A stretch of DNA of 64,000 bases from positions 496,001-560,000 of the forward strand of contig NC_007973.1 in assembly GCF_000196015.1 (NCBI RefSeq). The letters are read 5' to 3'. The position numbers and the translations under genes are program-made. A model generated the notes under the pieces. That model was given only the letters and a program-made list of their open reading frames with translations, had not been told where the DNA came from and did no database searches. Positions 1 through 9,197 of this stretch are shown one piece after another (position 1 is the stretch's first letter; every line of letters begins with the position of its first letter). This DNA comes from Cupriavidus metallidurans CH34. GTDB lineage: Bacteria; Pseudomonadota; Gammaproteobacteria; Burkholderiales; Burkholderiaceae.

Positions 1-693
1 CTGATCTCCCAGCCCGATACCGGCGAGCAGGCCCTGGAAATCACCGACGCGCTGGTGCGCTCGGGTTCGATCGACCTGATCGTGATCGACTCGGTGGCCG
101 CTCTGGTGCCAAAGGCAGAAATCGAGGGCGAAATGGGCGATTCGCTGCCCGGCCTGCAGGCCCGCCTGATGAGCCAGGCGCTGCGCAAGCTGACCGGCAC
201 GATCAAGCGCACGAACTGCCTGGTGATCTTCATCAACCAGATCCGTATGAAGATCGGTGTGATGTTTGGTTCTCCCGAAACCACCACCGGCGGTAACGCG
301 CTGAAGTTCTACGCCTCGGTGCGCCTGGACATCCGCCGTATCGGCTCGATCAAGAAGGGCGACGAAGTCGTCGGCAACGAGACCAAGGTCAAGGTGGTCA
401 AGAACAAGGTGTCACCTCCGTTCCGCGAGGCGTTCTTCGACATCCTCTATGGCCAGGGCATCTCGCGCCAGGGTGAAATCATCGACCTGGGCGTGGACGC
501 CAAGATCGTTGAGAAGGCCGGCGCCTGGTACAGCTACAACGGCGAGAAGATCGGCCAGGGCAAGGACAACGCACGCGAGTATCTGCGCGAGAACCCGGAC
601 ATCGCCGACGAGATCGAGAACAAGGTGCGTCTGGCGCTGGGCGTGGCGCCGCTGAACACCGTGGCGGGCGCGCCAGCAGAGGTCGAAGGCTGA
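1..693 (+). CDS. recA: RecA recombinase, 3' part only
   Basis: DNA strand-exchange ATPase of homologous recombination and SOS induction. The window opens in frame inside the gene (first codon CTG), so about the C-terminal 230 residues are present and the Walker A part lies outside. Visible are the Walker B strand [10 protein letters not shown], loop L1 around EIEGEMGD, loop L2 with [18 protein letters not shown], and the C-terminal domain ending APAEVEG. No disruption is seen. A strong hairpin terminator follows and recX lies just downstream, the usual recA-recX order. Identity is certain; the true start is not visible. Confidence 0.98.
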
Positions 694-716
694 GCCTGAC
701 GTCGCTGCTTGACGAA

Positions 717-752
717 AGCCGTCGCATACTTGTGCGGCGGCTTTTTTGTTTT
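717..752 (+). terminator. Rho-independent terminator after recA
   Basis: A ten-base-pair stem (717-726 with 733-742, one T-G wobble) closes a short loop and runs straight into a T-rich tract ctttttttgtttt-like stretch at 741-752. It ends recA; in many proteobacteria recX is reached by read-through of such a structure, which would keep RecX much scarcer than RecA (inference). Confidence 0.85.
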
Positions 753-809
753 CACCCCGGTTTCCCGTATCGCGCAGCGCCGACTGCCGGCTTCCTCGTT
801 ATCAGCCGA

Positions 810-1280
810 ATGCCCCGTCCCCCCCTCTCACTGAAAGCCCGTGCCGTCGGCTACCTTTCCCGTCGGGAGCACAGCCGGGCCGAACTCGCGCGCAAGCTGG
901 CGCCTCATGCCGAGTCGGCCGAGGAGGTGGAGGCTCTGCTCGATGTGCTCGAACGCGACAACTGGCTGTCCAATGAGCGGTTCGTCGATAGCCTTGTTCA
1001 CCGCCGGGCCAGTCGTTACGGCGCGGCGCGTGTACTGCAGGAAGCCAAGACGCACCAACTCGGCAATGATCAGCTACGCGATCTGCAGGACCGCCTGCGC
1101 GATTCCGAGCTGGATCGCGCACGCGAAGTTTGGCGCAAGCGTTTCGGTGTTCCGCCGGACTCGCCGGAGGCCCGCGCCAAGCAAATCCGGTTCATGATGG
1201 CGCGCGGATTTTCCCGATCGGTGGTGGGCAAGATCATCCGCGGGGCCGAGGACGAAGGCATGGACGACTTGGGGGAATGA
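810..1280 (+). CDS. recX: RecX, regulator of RecA
   Basis: Small, highly helical and charged protein (156 aa) that caps RecA filaments and modulates RecA activity. Family features seen: N-terminal SLKARAVGYLSRREHSRAEL, the middle LERDNWLSNERFVDSLVHRR, and the C-terminal ARAKQIRFMMARGFS helix, all typical of the three-helix RecX repeats. The ATG at 810 is chosen because homology begins there; the frame is open upstream to 732 but that part overlaps the recA terminator. Position directly after recA supports the call. Confidence 0.95.
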   Translation: MPRPPLSLKARAVGYLSRREHSRAELARKLAPHAESAEEVEALLDVLERDNWLSNERFVDSLVHRRASRYGAARVLQEAKTHQLGNDQLRDLQDRLRDSELDRAREVWRKRFGVPPDSPEARAKQIRFMMARGFSRSVVGKIIRGAEDEGMDDLGE

Positions 1281-1282
1281 CG

Positions 1283-1306
1283 AGGTATGCGGGCAGCCGC
1301 ATACCT
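1283..1306. other. Hairpin just after recX
   Basis: Perfect 10-bp inverted repeat (1283-1292 with 1297-1306, loop gcag) begins 3 bases after the recX stop. It lacks a T-tract, so it may be a weak or Rho-assisted terminator or an mRNA 3' end stabiliser. The remaining stretch to 1619 shows no gene that I can support. Confidence 0.5.
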
Positions 1307-1619
1307 GTGTACGCATGAGGGGTATTCGTGAGAAGTCGGCGTAGTCGTCGTACCACTGATGCATCGCAGCGAGGGGTCACGCGGACACCGGCCAGGCGTT
1401 GCGCAGGTTGGGTTTGCCGGGATCGTCGCTGCAACAATTGCGTGCGGACAGTTCGTTGCGCAGGATGTATCCGGTCAAAGCAGCGCGGCATGTTAAACTC
1501 CACGAGTTCAGCGGCCCAAATGGCCGTCCATGGTGGTCTTACCCATGGACCAAGCCGTTTGCCGTGATGAATTGCCCCCGATCCGCCACTTTCAGTCTGC
1601 CGCGTCAGCCCCTGGTGTC

Positions 1620-2291
1620 ATGCCGCTTTCCCCGCCAGCCAACCGAGTCCTGCGTCACCGTCGTGCCATCACGGCCGAGGCCTATTTGCGGGACGATGGC
1701 CTATGGGACATCGAAGCGCGCCTGACCGACACCAAGCCCCGCGACATCGAACTGGCGGGCGGCCGGATTCGCCCTGAAGGCCAGCCGCTGCACGATCTGT
1801 GGCTGCGCGTCACGATTGATCTGCGCATGAACGTCGTCGATGCGGAGGCATGCTCTGACTGGGTGCCTTATCCGACGCATTGCGATCTCATCGGTCCCGC
1901 CTACCGCAAGCTGATCGGTCTGAACCTGTCAAAGGGGTTCCGCAAGGCAGTTCGTGAGCGTCTGGGCAGCGTTGCCGGTTGCACCCATCTGACCGAACTG
2001 GCCGGCGTGCTGCCGACTGCGGCCATTCAAGCCTTCGCGGGCGATGTGTTCAATATCCGCGATGGCGTGCAAGACATCGATCCCGAACCCCCCATGCAGC
2101 TCCATGGATGCCACGCGCTCCATTTCGAGGGCGAGGTGGTTCGTCAGTTTTACCCGCGCTGGTATGGTCACCAGCCGAAACCGAAAGCCGGCGCTGCGGC
2201 GTCGTCCCCCCAGACCGCGTCACGCGCCGATGCCCCCGCATCAGGTGGCGAAGACACCCTGGCCCACCGGCCCAACGGTACGTCGGGCTGA
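1620..2291 (+). CDS. DUF2889 family protein
   Basis: Conserved betaproteobacterial protein (223 aa) of unknown function that commonly sits upstream of sucCD in Cupriavidus and Ralstonia. The N-terminal half contains the DUF2889-like core [20 protein letters not shown] and a repeated acidic/hydrophobic beta pattern; the last 35 residues are Ala/Ser-rich and look disordered. No signal peptide or membrane segment is visible. The start is uncertain: ATG 1620 gives the N-terminus [15 protein letters not shown] that matches the expected family start, whereas the frame is open to an ATG at 1530; neither has a strong ribosome binding site. Confidence 0.75.
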   Translation: MPLSPPANRVLRHRRAITAEAYLRDDGLWDIEARLTDTKPRDIELAGGRIRPEGQPLHDLWLRVTIDLRMNVVDAEACSDWVPYPTHCDLIGPAYRKLIGLNLSKGFRKAVRERLGSVAGCTHLTELAGVLPTAAIQAFAGDVFNIRDGVQDIDPEPPMQLHGCHALHFEGEVVRQFYPRWYGHQPKPKAGAAASSPQTASRADAPASGGEDTLAHRPNGTSG

Positions 2292-2380
2292 CTGTCACGG
2301 TCGGCCCCAGGAAAAGGCGAGAGCCCTTCGTCTCCTATCATTTTTCCCATCCCTTTACGCCTACCCGAAAGGAAACACGC

Positions 2381-3547
2381 ATGAATATCCATGAGTATCA
2401 AGGCAAGGAAATCCTGCGCAAATACAATGTGCCGGTTCCGCGCGGCATCCCTGCTTTCTCGGTTGAAGAAGCCCTGAAGGCGGCTGAACAGCTCGGCGGC
2501 CCGGTGTGGGTCGTCAAGGCGCAGATCCACGCAGGCGGCCGCGGCAAGGGCGGCGGCGTGAAGGTGGCCAAGAGCATCGACGAGGTGAAGACCTACGCCA
2601 CCAACATTCTCGGCATGACGCTGGTGACGCACCAGACCGGCCCGGAAGGCAAGAAGGTCAATCGCCTGCTGATCGAAGAAGGCGCTGACATCAAGAAGGA
2701 ACTCTACGTTTCGCTGGTGGTGGACCGCGTGTCGCAGAAGGTGGCCCTGATGGCCTCGAGCGAAGGCGGCATGGACATCGAGGAAGTCGCTGCCCACACC
2801 CCGGAAAAGATCCACACGCTGATCATCGAACCGTCGGAAGGCCTGAAGGATTCGGACGCTGACGACATCGCCCGCAAGATCGGCGTGCCCGACGCCAGCG
2901 TTCCCCAGGCTCGCCAGGCCCTGCAAGGCCTGTACAAGGCATTCTGGGACACCGACGCCTCGCTGGCCGAAATCAACCCGCTGATCCTGACCGGCGACGG
3001 CAAGGTCGTTGCCCTGGACGCCAAGTTCAACTTCGACTCGAACGCGCTGTTCCGTCACCCGGAAATCGTCGCGTACCGTGACCTGGACGAAGAAGACGCC
3101 AACGAAATCGAGGCCTCGAAGTTCGATCTGGCCTACATCTCGCTGGACGGCAACATCGGCTGCCTGGTGAACGGCGCTGGCCTGGCCATGGCCACGATGG
3201 ACACCATCAAGCTGTTCGGTGGCGAGCCGGCCAACTTCCTCGACGTGGGTGGCGGCGCCACCACCGAGAAGGTGACCGAAGCCTTCAAGCTGATGCTGAA
3301 GAACCCGAACGTGCAGGCCATCCTGGTCAACATCTTCGGCGGCATCATGCGTTGCGACGTGATCGCCGAAGGCGTGATCACCGCTTCGAAGGCCGTGCAG
3401 CTTGGCGTGCCGCTGGTCGTCCGCATGAAGGGCACGAACGAAGAGCTGGGCCGCAAGATGCTGGCTGATTCCGGTCTGCCGATCATCTCGGCCGACACGA
3501 TGGAAGAAGCCGCCCAGAAGGTCGTGGCCGCCGTCGCTGGCAAGTAA
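2381..3547 (+). CDS. sucC: Succinyl-CoA synthetase, beta subunit (ADP-forming)
   Basis: TCA-cycle enzyme subunit (388 aa, normal length) that forms succinate, CoA and ATP from succinyl-CoA together with SucD. The N-terminus [20 protein letters not shown] starts the ATP-grasp fold; [10 protein letters not shown] is the nucleotide-binding glycine-rich stretch, AEINPLILT carries metal ligands, and [15 protein letters not shown] is the C-terminal CoA-ligase domain signature. The ATG is preceded by an aaaggaa ribosome binding site. It is followed after 58 bases by sucD, so the two are very likely one operon. No oddity seen. Confidence 0.98.
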   Translation: MNIHEYQGKEILRKYNVPVPRGIPAFSVEEALKAAEQLGGPVWVVKAQIHAGGRGKGGGVKVAKSIDEVKTYATNILGMTLVTHQTGPEGKKVNRLLIEEGADIKKELYVSLVVDRVSQKVALMASSEGGMDIEEVAAHTPEKIHTLIIEPSEGLKDSDADDIARKIGVPDASVPQARQALQGLYKAFWDTDASLAEINPLILTGDGKVVALDAKFNFDSNALFRHPEIVAYRDLDEEDANEIEASKFDLAYISLDGNIGCLVNGAGLAMATMDTIKLFGGEPANFLDVGGGATTEKVTEAFKLMLKNPNVQAILVNIFGGIMRCDVIAEGVITASKAVQLGVPLVVRMKGTNEELGRKMLADSGLPIISADTMEEAAQKVVAAVAGK

Positions 3548-3605
3548 GGACAACTTTCGTTGCCGCCTGGCCGCAGCCGGGCGGGGCGACTAAAAGGACT
3601 AGCAA

Positions 3606-4487
3606 ATGAGCATTCTGATCAACAAGGACACCAAGGTCATCACCCAGGGCATCACCGGCAAGACGGGCCAGTTCCACACCCGCGGCTGCCGTGACTATGC
3701 CAATGGCAAGAACTGCTTCGTGGCAGGCGTGAACCCGAAGAAGGCCGGTGAAGATTTCGAAGGCATTCCCATCTACGCAAGCGTCAAGGATGCCAAGGAA
3801 CAAACCGGCGCGACCGTGTCGGTGATCTACGTGCCGCCCGCAGGCGCCGCTGCCGCCATCTGGGAAGCCGTTGATGCCGATCTGGACCTGGTGGTCTGCA
3901 TCACCGAAGGCATCCCCGTCCGCGACATGATGGAAGTCAAGGACAAGATGCGTCGCCAGAACAAGAAGACGCTGCTGCTCGGACCGAACTGCCCGGGCCT
4001 GATCACGCCGGACGAGATCAAGATCGGCATCATGCCGGGTCACATCCACCGCAAGGGCCGCATCGGCGTGGTGTCGCGCTCGGGCACGCTGACGTATGAA
4101 GCCGTGGGCCAGCTGACCGCGCTGGGCCTGGGCCAGTCGTCGGCCGTCGGTATCGGTGGCGATCCGATCAACGGTCTGAAGCACATCGACGTGATGAAGA
4201 TGTTCAACGACGATCCGGAAACGGACGCCGTGGTCATGATCGGTGAGATCGGTGGTCCGGACGAAGCCAACGCGGCTTACTGGATCAAGGAAAACATGAA
4301 GAAGCCGGTGGTTGGCTTCATCGCTGGCGTGACCGCGCCTCCGGGCAAGCGCATGGGCCACGCTGGCGCGCTGATCTCGGGCGGTGCCGACACTGCCCAG
4401 GCCAAGCTGGAAATCATGGAAGCCTGCGGTATCAAGGTCACCAAGAACCCGTCGGAAATGGGCCGCCTGCTGAAGGCAATGCTGTAA
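3606..4487 (+). CDS. sucD: Succinyl-CoA synthetase, alpha subunit
   Basis: Partner of SucC (293 aa, normal length). The N-terminal Rossmann CoA-binding domain has [13 protein letters not shown]; the C-terminal domain has [10 protein letters not shown], which holds the phosphorylated active-site histidine. An AAAAGGAC site precedes the ATG. A terminator hairpin lies about 105 bases after the stop, marking the end of the sucCD transcript. Confidence 0.98.
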   Translation: MSILINKDTKVITQGITGKTGQFHTRGCRDYANGKNCFVAGVNPKKAGEDFEGIPIYASVKDAKEQTGATVSVIYVPPAGAAAAIWEAVDADLDLVVCITEGIPVRDMMEVKDKMRRQNKKTLLLGPNCPGLITPDEIKIGIMPGHIHRKGRIGVVSRSGTLTYEAVGQLTALGLGQSSAVGIGGDPINGLKHIDVMKMFNDDPETDAVVMIGEIGGPDEANAAYWIKENMKKPVVGFIAGVTAPPGKRMGHAGALISGGADTAQAKLEIMEACGIKVTKNPSEMGRLLKAML

Positions 4488-4593
4488 GGCATTCCCACCG
4501 ATGTCGCTTGTGTGTGCTCTTAATGGCACGTGCAGAGCGATTGCCGTACCTGCGGCGCATGCCGGCTCCTGCCGGAGCGCATCGCCGCAATCG

Positions 4594-4620
4594 TTGCCCC
4601 CGCCTCAGAAGCGGGGGCAA
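4594..4620. terminator. Terminator-like hairpin after sucCD
   Basis: Perfect 10-bp GC-rich stem (4594-4603 with 4611-4620, seven-base loop), followed by a moderately T-rich tgtcattctt. Best read as the sucCD transcript end. Confidence 0.75.
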
Positions 4621-4713
4621 TGTCATTCTTGCGACGCAAAATCCTAGGGTATATCCCGAGGCTGTTGCAGCGCGGATTGAAACCGAATCGAAAGGTTCGT
4701 ACGATAAATCTCC

Positions 4714-4733
4714 ATGTCTGGTAATTCAGACAT
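4714..4733. promoter_or_regulatory. Inverted repeat in the terC leader
   Basis: A 7-bp perfect inverted repeat atgtctg / cagacat around a 6-base AT-rich centre lies 68 bases upstream of the terC start. It could be an operator or an mRNA hairpin in the leader; I could not recognise a known riboswitch here. Confidence 0.35.
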
Positions 4734-4800
4734 CCAAAAGTTCGCAGTGGGAGCCCCTGCGGACCTGGAATAACTTAGAAATCGAGGAAGGAGTCTTGCC

Positions 4801-5496
4801 GTGGAATTGTTGTCCAGCAGCGCATTCTGGATTGCGCTGGGATCGATCATCCTGACCAACATCGTCCTGTCGGGCGACAACGCAGTCGTGATCGCGCTCG
4901 CATCCCGCAATCTGCCCCCTGCCCAGCAGAAGAAGGCCATTTTCTGGGGTAGTGCCGCCGCCATCATCATGCGGGTGGTTCTGACCGTGGCCGCAGTCAA
5001 GCTGCTGAGCCTGCCGTACCTGAAGATCGTGGGTGCCTTGCTGCTGGTCTATATCGGCGTGCAACTGCTGACCGGCGACGACGATGAAGAAGGCCATGAC
5101 GCCAAGGACAATATCTGGGCTGCCATCCGCACCATCCTGATCGCCGACCTGGTGATGTCGCTGGACAACGTGGTGGCCGTGGCCGCAGCCGCGCAGAAGG
5201 GTCCCGAAGGCAGCCAGCTGATGCTGCTGGTGCTGGGTCTGGGCCTGTCGATTCCGCTGATCGTCTTCGGCAGCACGATCCTGCTTAAGGTGATGGAGCG
5301 CTTCCCGATCATCATCGTGCTGGGTGCCGCGCTGCTGGGCTATCTGGCTGGCGAAATGCTCGTCAGCGACCCGGTGGATGCCGAGTGGTTCCAGGTACAC
5401 GTGCCGCATGCGCACCTGGTGTTCGGCGTCGTGGGCGCCGTGCTGGTGGTCATGCTCGGCAAGCTGCTGCGTCGCCGTTCCGCACAGACGGCCTGA
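4801..5496 (+). CDS. TerC family integral membrane protein (YjbE type)
   Basis: Polytopic inner-membrane protein (231 aa) with about seven hydrophobic helices. The two paired motifs of the family are present: SGDNAVVIALASR in the first helix and SLDNVVAVAAA in the fourth, whose Asp/Asn residues are thought to bind metal. Members of this family are linked to manganese export and tellurite/metal stress. It starts with GTG, supported by a very strong gaggaaggag site at about 4785. It is a single-gene unit between two terminators. The substrate is inferred from the family only. Confidence 0.9.
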   Translation: MELLSSSAFWIALGSIILTNIVLSGDNAVVIALASRNLPPAQQKKAIFWGSAAAIIMRVVLTVAAVKLLSLPYLKIVGALLLVYIGVQLLTGDDDEEGHDAKDNIWAAIRTILIADLVMSLDNVVAVAAAAQKGPEGSQLMLLVLGLGLSIPLIVFGSTILLKVMERFPIIIVLGAALLGYLAGEMLVSDPVDAEWFQVHVPHAHLVFGVVGAVLVVMLGKLLRRRSAQTA

Positions 5497-5521
5497 TCGC
5501 AAGCCATATCGCGAGCCTGAC

Positions 5522-5556
5522 ACGGGCGACCCTCACGGGGTCGCCCGTTTTGTTTT
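5522..5556 (+). terminator. Rho-independent terminator after terC
   Basis: An 11-bp perfect GC-rich stem (5522-5532 with 5538-5548) followed by ttttgtttt. Clear intrinsic terminator. Confidence 0.9.
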
Positions 5557-5589
5557 GTAGGGAGCGTACTGGCTCCAGCAGGCTTGTCT

Positions 5590-5770
5590 CGCGCTTTCGC
5601 CAGTGAAAGCGCGGTTGGAGCGGTTGAAGCGTTTGGACAAGGGGCGCCGCAAGTGTCCCCAGTGGCTACGACGCAACACCCGTCTTGCAGCATCCACACC
5701 ACGCACTCCTGTGGTTTTCCAAACAATTCCCACAGCGCTGTCAGATTTGTCCGAGGTCATTGAGACCTCG
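5590..5770. promoter_or_regulatory. Leader region of the first pilin gene, with two hairpins
   Basis: The stretch between the terC terminator and the pilin gene has no credible reading frame but two inverted repeats: cgcgctttc / gaaagcgcg (5590-5598 with 5605-5613) and cgaggtc / gacctcg (5752-5758 with 5764-5770). They may shape the pilin leader or serve as regulator sites. I searched by eye for a sigma-54 type GG-N10-GC promoter, as known for other pilA genes, and did not find a convincing one. Confidence 0.35.
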
Positions 5771-5864
5771 CGGTTTCGCTCGCGATCATGGCCCCGTGCG
5801 CATCGCGGATTGCGGGCGCACCCGCACTTTTCCAATCGCACAACACAAATGAAAAGGGGTCAAC

Positions 5865-6413
5865 ATGACGCGTCAAATCAAGGTTGTTTTCCTGCGCGAA
5901 CAACGCCGCGCATTGGAGCGAAAGAATCGTCGAGGCTTCACGCTGATCGAACTGATGATCGTTGTCGCGATCATCGGCATTCTTGCCGGCGTCGCCATCC
6001 CGCAGTACCAGGACTACATCGCGCGGTCCCAGTTTGCCGAAGGCATGAGCCTGGCCTCCGGGCAGAAAGCCGGCGTGATCGAATCGTTCGCGGCGGCTGG
6101 CGCCTGCCCGAACAATGCGAGCGCGGCCGTCGATGGCGTGCCCGTGGCCTCGGCGATCAAGGGGAGCTATGTACAGAGCGTCACCACGGGTGGCACGGCT
6201 TCCAATGCTGGCGGCTGCACGATCATCGCCAAGTTCAAGGACGAAGGTATTACCAGGGGCCTGCTCGGCAAGCAGGTGACGTTGACTATGGGTAATGCAG
6301 ACGGCGGATCGGTGACGTGGCAGTGCGAGTCTTCGGCGGACAAGCGGTACGTGCCGCAGGCCTGCGCGAAAGCGAGTGAGTCGGGTAAGACAACTACGAC
6401 GACCACGGGCTGA
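5865..6413 (+). CDS. pilA: Type IV prepilin, first copy
   Basis: Major-pilin-like protein (182 aa). A 24-residue charged leader ends in Gly24; the mature N-terminus [20 protein letters not shown] carries the conserved Glu at mature position 5, so PilD would cleave and methylate it. Four cysteines are present in the globular domain, the last two forming the typical C-terminal disulphide region [16 protein letters not shown]. The tail after the last cysteine is unusual: it ends GKTTTTTTG. An aaaagggg ribosome binding site precedes the ATG. A second, divergent pilin follows and then a PglL-like ligase, which suggests that pilin is glycosylated here; the Thr tract is a candidate site (inference). 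Confidence 0.92.
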   Translation: MTRQIKVVFLREQRRALERKNRRGFTLIELMIVVAIIGILAGVAIPQYQDYIARSQFAEGMSLASGQKAGVIESFAAAGACPNNASAAVDGVPVASAIKGSYVQSVTTGGTASNAGGCTIIAKFKDEGITRGLLGKQVTLTMGNADGGSVTWQCESSADKRYVPQACAKASESGKTTTTTTG

Positions 6414-6662
6414 GGTAGCTAGCATTACGTCCCGCGCCGGGATGCCGATGGCATGGATCGGAGGCATCTGATCCGCGTATCGGCAACGGGCGAGGCATCG
6501 CACAATTGTGCCTTTTCGTCGCACATACCAGCGATTGCGACGTTCCTCCGCGACTTGTGCAACGTCAATTTCTACGCGACCAACTCCCTGGAAGATGCCT
6601 CGGGCCGGGCGGCACTCAAGCCGTCCCGGCCAGATGCCAACAACAACTTCCCAGGGGGTCAT

Positions 6663-7157
6663 ATGCAATACCGGGTCTCATCCCAACGTTCGCAAGCGCG
6701 TGCACGGCGCCAGGCAGGCTTCACACTGATCGAACTGATGATCGTCGTCGCGATCGTCGGCATTCTTGCGGTGATCGCGGTTCCGCAGTATCAGGACTAC
6801 GTGGCCAGGGCGCAGTTTGCCGAGGGCCTCACGCTAGCTTCGGCGCAGAAGGCGGCGGTCGTCGAATCGTTTTCGCAGCGTGGTTTCTGCCCGAGCAATT
6901 CTTATAGTGAGTACGACGGTATTCCCGTGTCTGGGCACATATCCGGCTCATATGTTCAGTCTGTAATAGTAGGCGGATCTGCGACGGAGGGCGGGGTTGG
7001 TTGCACGATCACGGCAACCTTCCGGACTGAGAACGTCTCGCCGGGGCTCAGCGGAAAAACGCTAACACTGACGATGTTTGGCGGCAGTAGCGGCTCCATC
7101 GCGTGGCTTTGTAAGTCCGATGCCGAGAATCGATACATTCCTCGATCCTGTACTTAA
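6663..7157 (+). CDS. pilA: Type IV prepilin, second copy
   Basis: Paralogue of the preceding pilin (164 aa). Leader of 19 residues, cleavage after Gly19, mature start [20 protein letters not shown] with Glu5. The helix and residues up to about [10 protein letters not shown] are close to the first copy; the globular part diverges strongly and its DNA is visibly more AT-rich around 6895-6980. It ends in a disulphide region [17 protein letters not shown] without the Thr tail. ATG 6663 is chosen over the upstream open frame because of the cagggggtc site and the correct leader length. Tandem pilins of this kind arise by duplication and often diverge under phage or immune selection. Confidence 0.9.
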   Translation: MQYRVSSQRSQARARRQAGFTLIELMIVVAIVGILAVIAVPQYQDYVARAQFAEGLTLASAQKAAVVESFSQRGFCPSNSYSEYDGIPVSGHISGSYVQSVIVGGSATEGGVGCTITATFRTENVSPGLSGKTLTLTMFGGSSGSIAWLCKSDAENRYIPRSCT

Positions 7158-7387
7158 TTAATCCGGGGGCGGTCTAGGCCGACTGCCTGGGACGAATGTA
7201 GTGTTGGCCTGTAGTACGCGAGCGCGTGGCCCATCCGCTGGTTCGAAGAACACCTTGGTGCAGGCGCCTGGTCCTACCGCGCTGCGGGGGCTCATACCTC
7301 CAAGTCATCGCCGATCTACGTCACCGATCTTTCGGCACCCCCACTGTGCCGCGCTATCATGTCGCCTTTGCCCCTGATTGCGCGCGA

Positions 7388-9175
7388 ATGCCGGCACCTC
7401 GAGCTACGCTTCCCGCGACGGCGATCGTCGTCGCATTTACCTTGCCCCTGCTGGTTTCGAAGCACACGCTGCCGCTTGCCACGTTCTATGGCGAGTGGAC
7501 GGCCGGATTGCTTGGCGTATTCCTGATCATCGCCCTGGCGCTGAGGCCAAGCCAGTCGGGCTCGAGAGCGTCCAGGTCGTTCCCGTGGATCATGCTGCTG
7601 CCGATCTGGTTGATTGTCACGACTGTCGCGCAAGCCGTCACGGGTATGGTCGATGTCACCGGCAGCCGTCAACTCACGCAAATCGTGCTGGCGCTGGGCG
7701 CGGCGCTGATGTTGGCCGCATGGCGTGCCAGCCAGTCGATGTCGACCGACGAGCGCGCGAGTATTGTCGATTCGCTCGCGATCGCCTTCATGATTGCGGG
7801 GCTCCTCGGCACGCTGGCGCAATGGGTGCAAGTCTTCCATCTGGAAGACCAAGCGTTCAACCTCGTATCTGAATATTTCTACGACAACAACCGCCGCCTC
7901 TGGGGCAATCTGAACCAGCCGAATCATCAGGCCACGATTCAGGGCCTGGCACTGGTGGCTTCGGTGTGGCTCGCCACGCGTGGGTGGCTGCGGTTTCCGG
8001 GCTGGCTCGTCGCGGTGCTGCTGCTGGAAAGCGGCATCGTGTTGAGCGGGTCGCGCACGGGCGTGCTGCATATCGGATTGGCTGCGCTGTACGCGCTGAT
8101 CGCCGCGCATCTGGCACGGGGCACACCTCGCGGCACGGATCCGATGCATCGCGCGCCGGGGCTGATTGTCGCGGCAGTGCTGATGGTCGTCGGCATCGTG
8201 GTGCTCCAGCCAGCCATCAAGCACGCTGGTCAGTTGTTCGACTGGCGGCTGTTCGACACCGTCGCGCAACTCCAGTCCGGTGATCAGGTTTCCGCCCGCG
8301 GCGCCTTGTGGGCACATGCCTGGGCGATGTTCCGCGCGCATCCACTGCTTGGGGTTGGCTATGGCGAGTTCGGCTGGGCCCAGTTCCAGCAGATGGCCGA
8401 GGTTGGCAAAACGGCCGAGATGTCGCTGCATGCGCATAACGCAGTACTCGATCTGCTGGCCAAGACGGGTCTGGTCGGTACGATCGGCGTGGCGCTGGTA
8501 CTGGTAGGGTGGCTCTGGCGCGTGGTGCGCGATCGGATCTGGGCAGCTTCGTCGAGCGAGCGCGCCATGGCCGTGCCGATGCTGTTCTGGCTGGCGATGT
8601 ATGGGGCGCACTCGATGCTCGAGTATCCGCTGCACTACCTGTACTTCTTCCTGCCGTTCTGTTTCCTGCTGGCGTGGCTGGAGCCGTCCGGCTTTGGCAA
8701 GCGCTTGCCGCGTGCCGTTCCGGCGATAGCGTGTGTGTTGTTCATCGTTGTGTCCGCCTTCTTGCTTGTGACGCTCTGGCAGGACTACAAGCGTGTCGAG
8801 GCACGCGAGTATGCGCATGAAGATAAGCGGGATAGCCTGCCGATGCCCAGGCTCTGGTTCCGCCAGCACGCGGCATCGGACACCGTCGAGCACGCCAGGA
8901 TCACGCCGGACAATGCTGCCAGCTTGCTGCCGGCGCATATGGCCGCATTGCATCTGCTGCCAACGCCGAACCTCATCGGGCGCACCGCCTGGTTGCTCGC
9001 GTTGACCGGTGATCAGGCGAAAGCACGCCAGTGGGTGGAGCGCTTGCCGTACTACTTTCAGGGCGACGAGGCGACGATCTTAGAGATGCTCTCACGCGAC
9101 TGCGACGCGTTAGGCGCCGACCGCAGGCCCCGCGAGTTCTGCGCCTGGGCGCGCCTGCGCGCCCGGCGCGGTTGA
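7388..9175 (+). CDS. pglL: O-antigen ligase / PglL-type oligosaccharyltransferase
   Basis: Large polytopic membrane protein (595 aa from ATG 7388). About a dozen hydrophobic segments span roughly residues 8-460, with the large periplasmic Wzy_C-type loop (NNRRLWGNLNQPNHQA and LLGVGYGEFGW, containing the conserved Gln/His and Gly-rich elements), followed by a soluble C-terminal part of about 130 residues as in the Wzy_C_2 group. This family transfers lipid-linked glycans to protein (PglL, PilO/TfpO) or to lipid A core (WaaL). Its position next to two pilin genes favours pilin O-glycosylation. The start is uncertain: the frame is open back to 7226 and no good ribosome binding site is seen before 7388. 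Confidence 0.8.
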   Translation: MPAPRATLPATAIVVAFTLPLLVSKHTLPLATFYGEWTAGLLGVFLIIALALRPSQSGSRASRSFPWIMLLPIWLIVTTVAQAVTGMVDVTGSRQLTQIVLALGAALMLAAWRASQSMSTDERASIVDSLAIAFMIAGLLGTLAQWVQVFHLEDQAFNLVSEYFYDNNRRLWGNLNQPNHQATIQGLALVASVWLATRGWLRFPGWLVAVLLLESGIVLSGSRTGVLHIGLAALYALIAAHLARGTPRGTDPMHRAPGLIVAAVLMVVGIVVLQPAIKHAGQLFDWRLFDTVAQLQSGDQVSARGALWAHAWAMFRAHPLLGVGYGEFGWAQFQQMAEVGKTAEMSLHAHNAVLDLLAKTGLVGTIGVALVLVGWLWRVVRDRIWAASSSERAMAVPMLFWLAMYGAHSMLEYPLHYLYFFLPFCFLLAWLEPSGFGKRLPRAVPAIACVLFIVVSAFLLVTLWQDYKRVEAREYAHEDKRDSLPMPRLWFRQHAASDTVEHARITPDNAASLLPAHMAALHLLPTPNLIGRTAWLLALTGDQAKARQWVERLPYYFQGDEATILEMLSRDCDALGADRRPREFCAWARLRARRG

Positions 9176-9197
9176 AGCGCGTTCGCGCCGGCAGTAT

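Noticed and set aside
4621..4800. yybP-ykoY manganese riboswitch before terC
   Set aside because: The conserved core sequences of that element were not found by eye in the leader.
5557..5864. Sigma-54 promoter of the first pilin gene
   Set aside because: Several TGG starts were tried; none has GC at the required 10-base spacing from GG.
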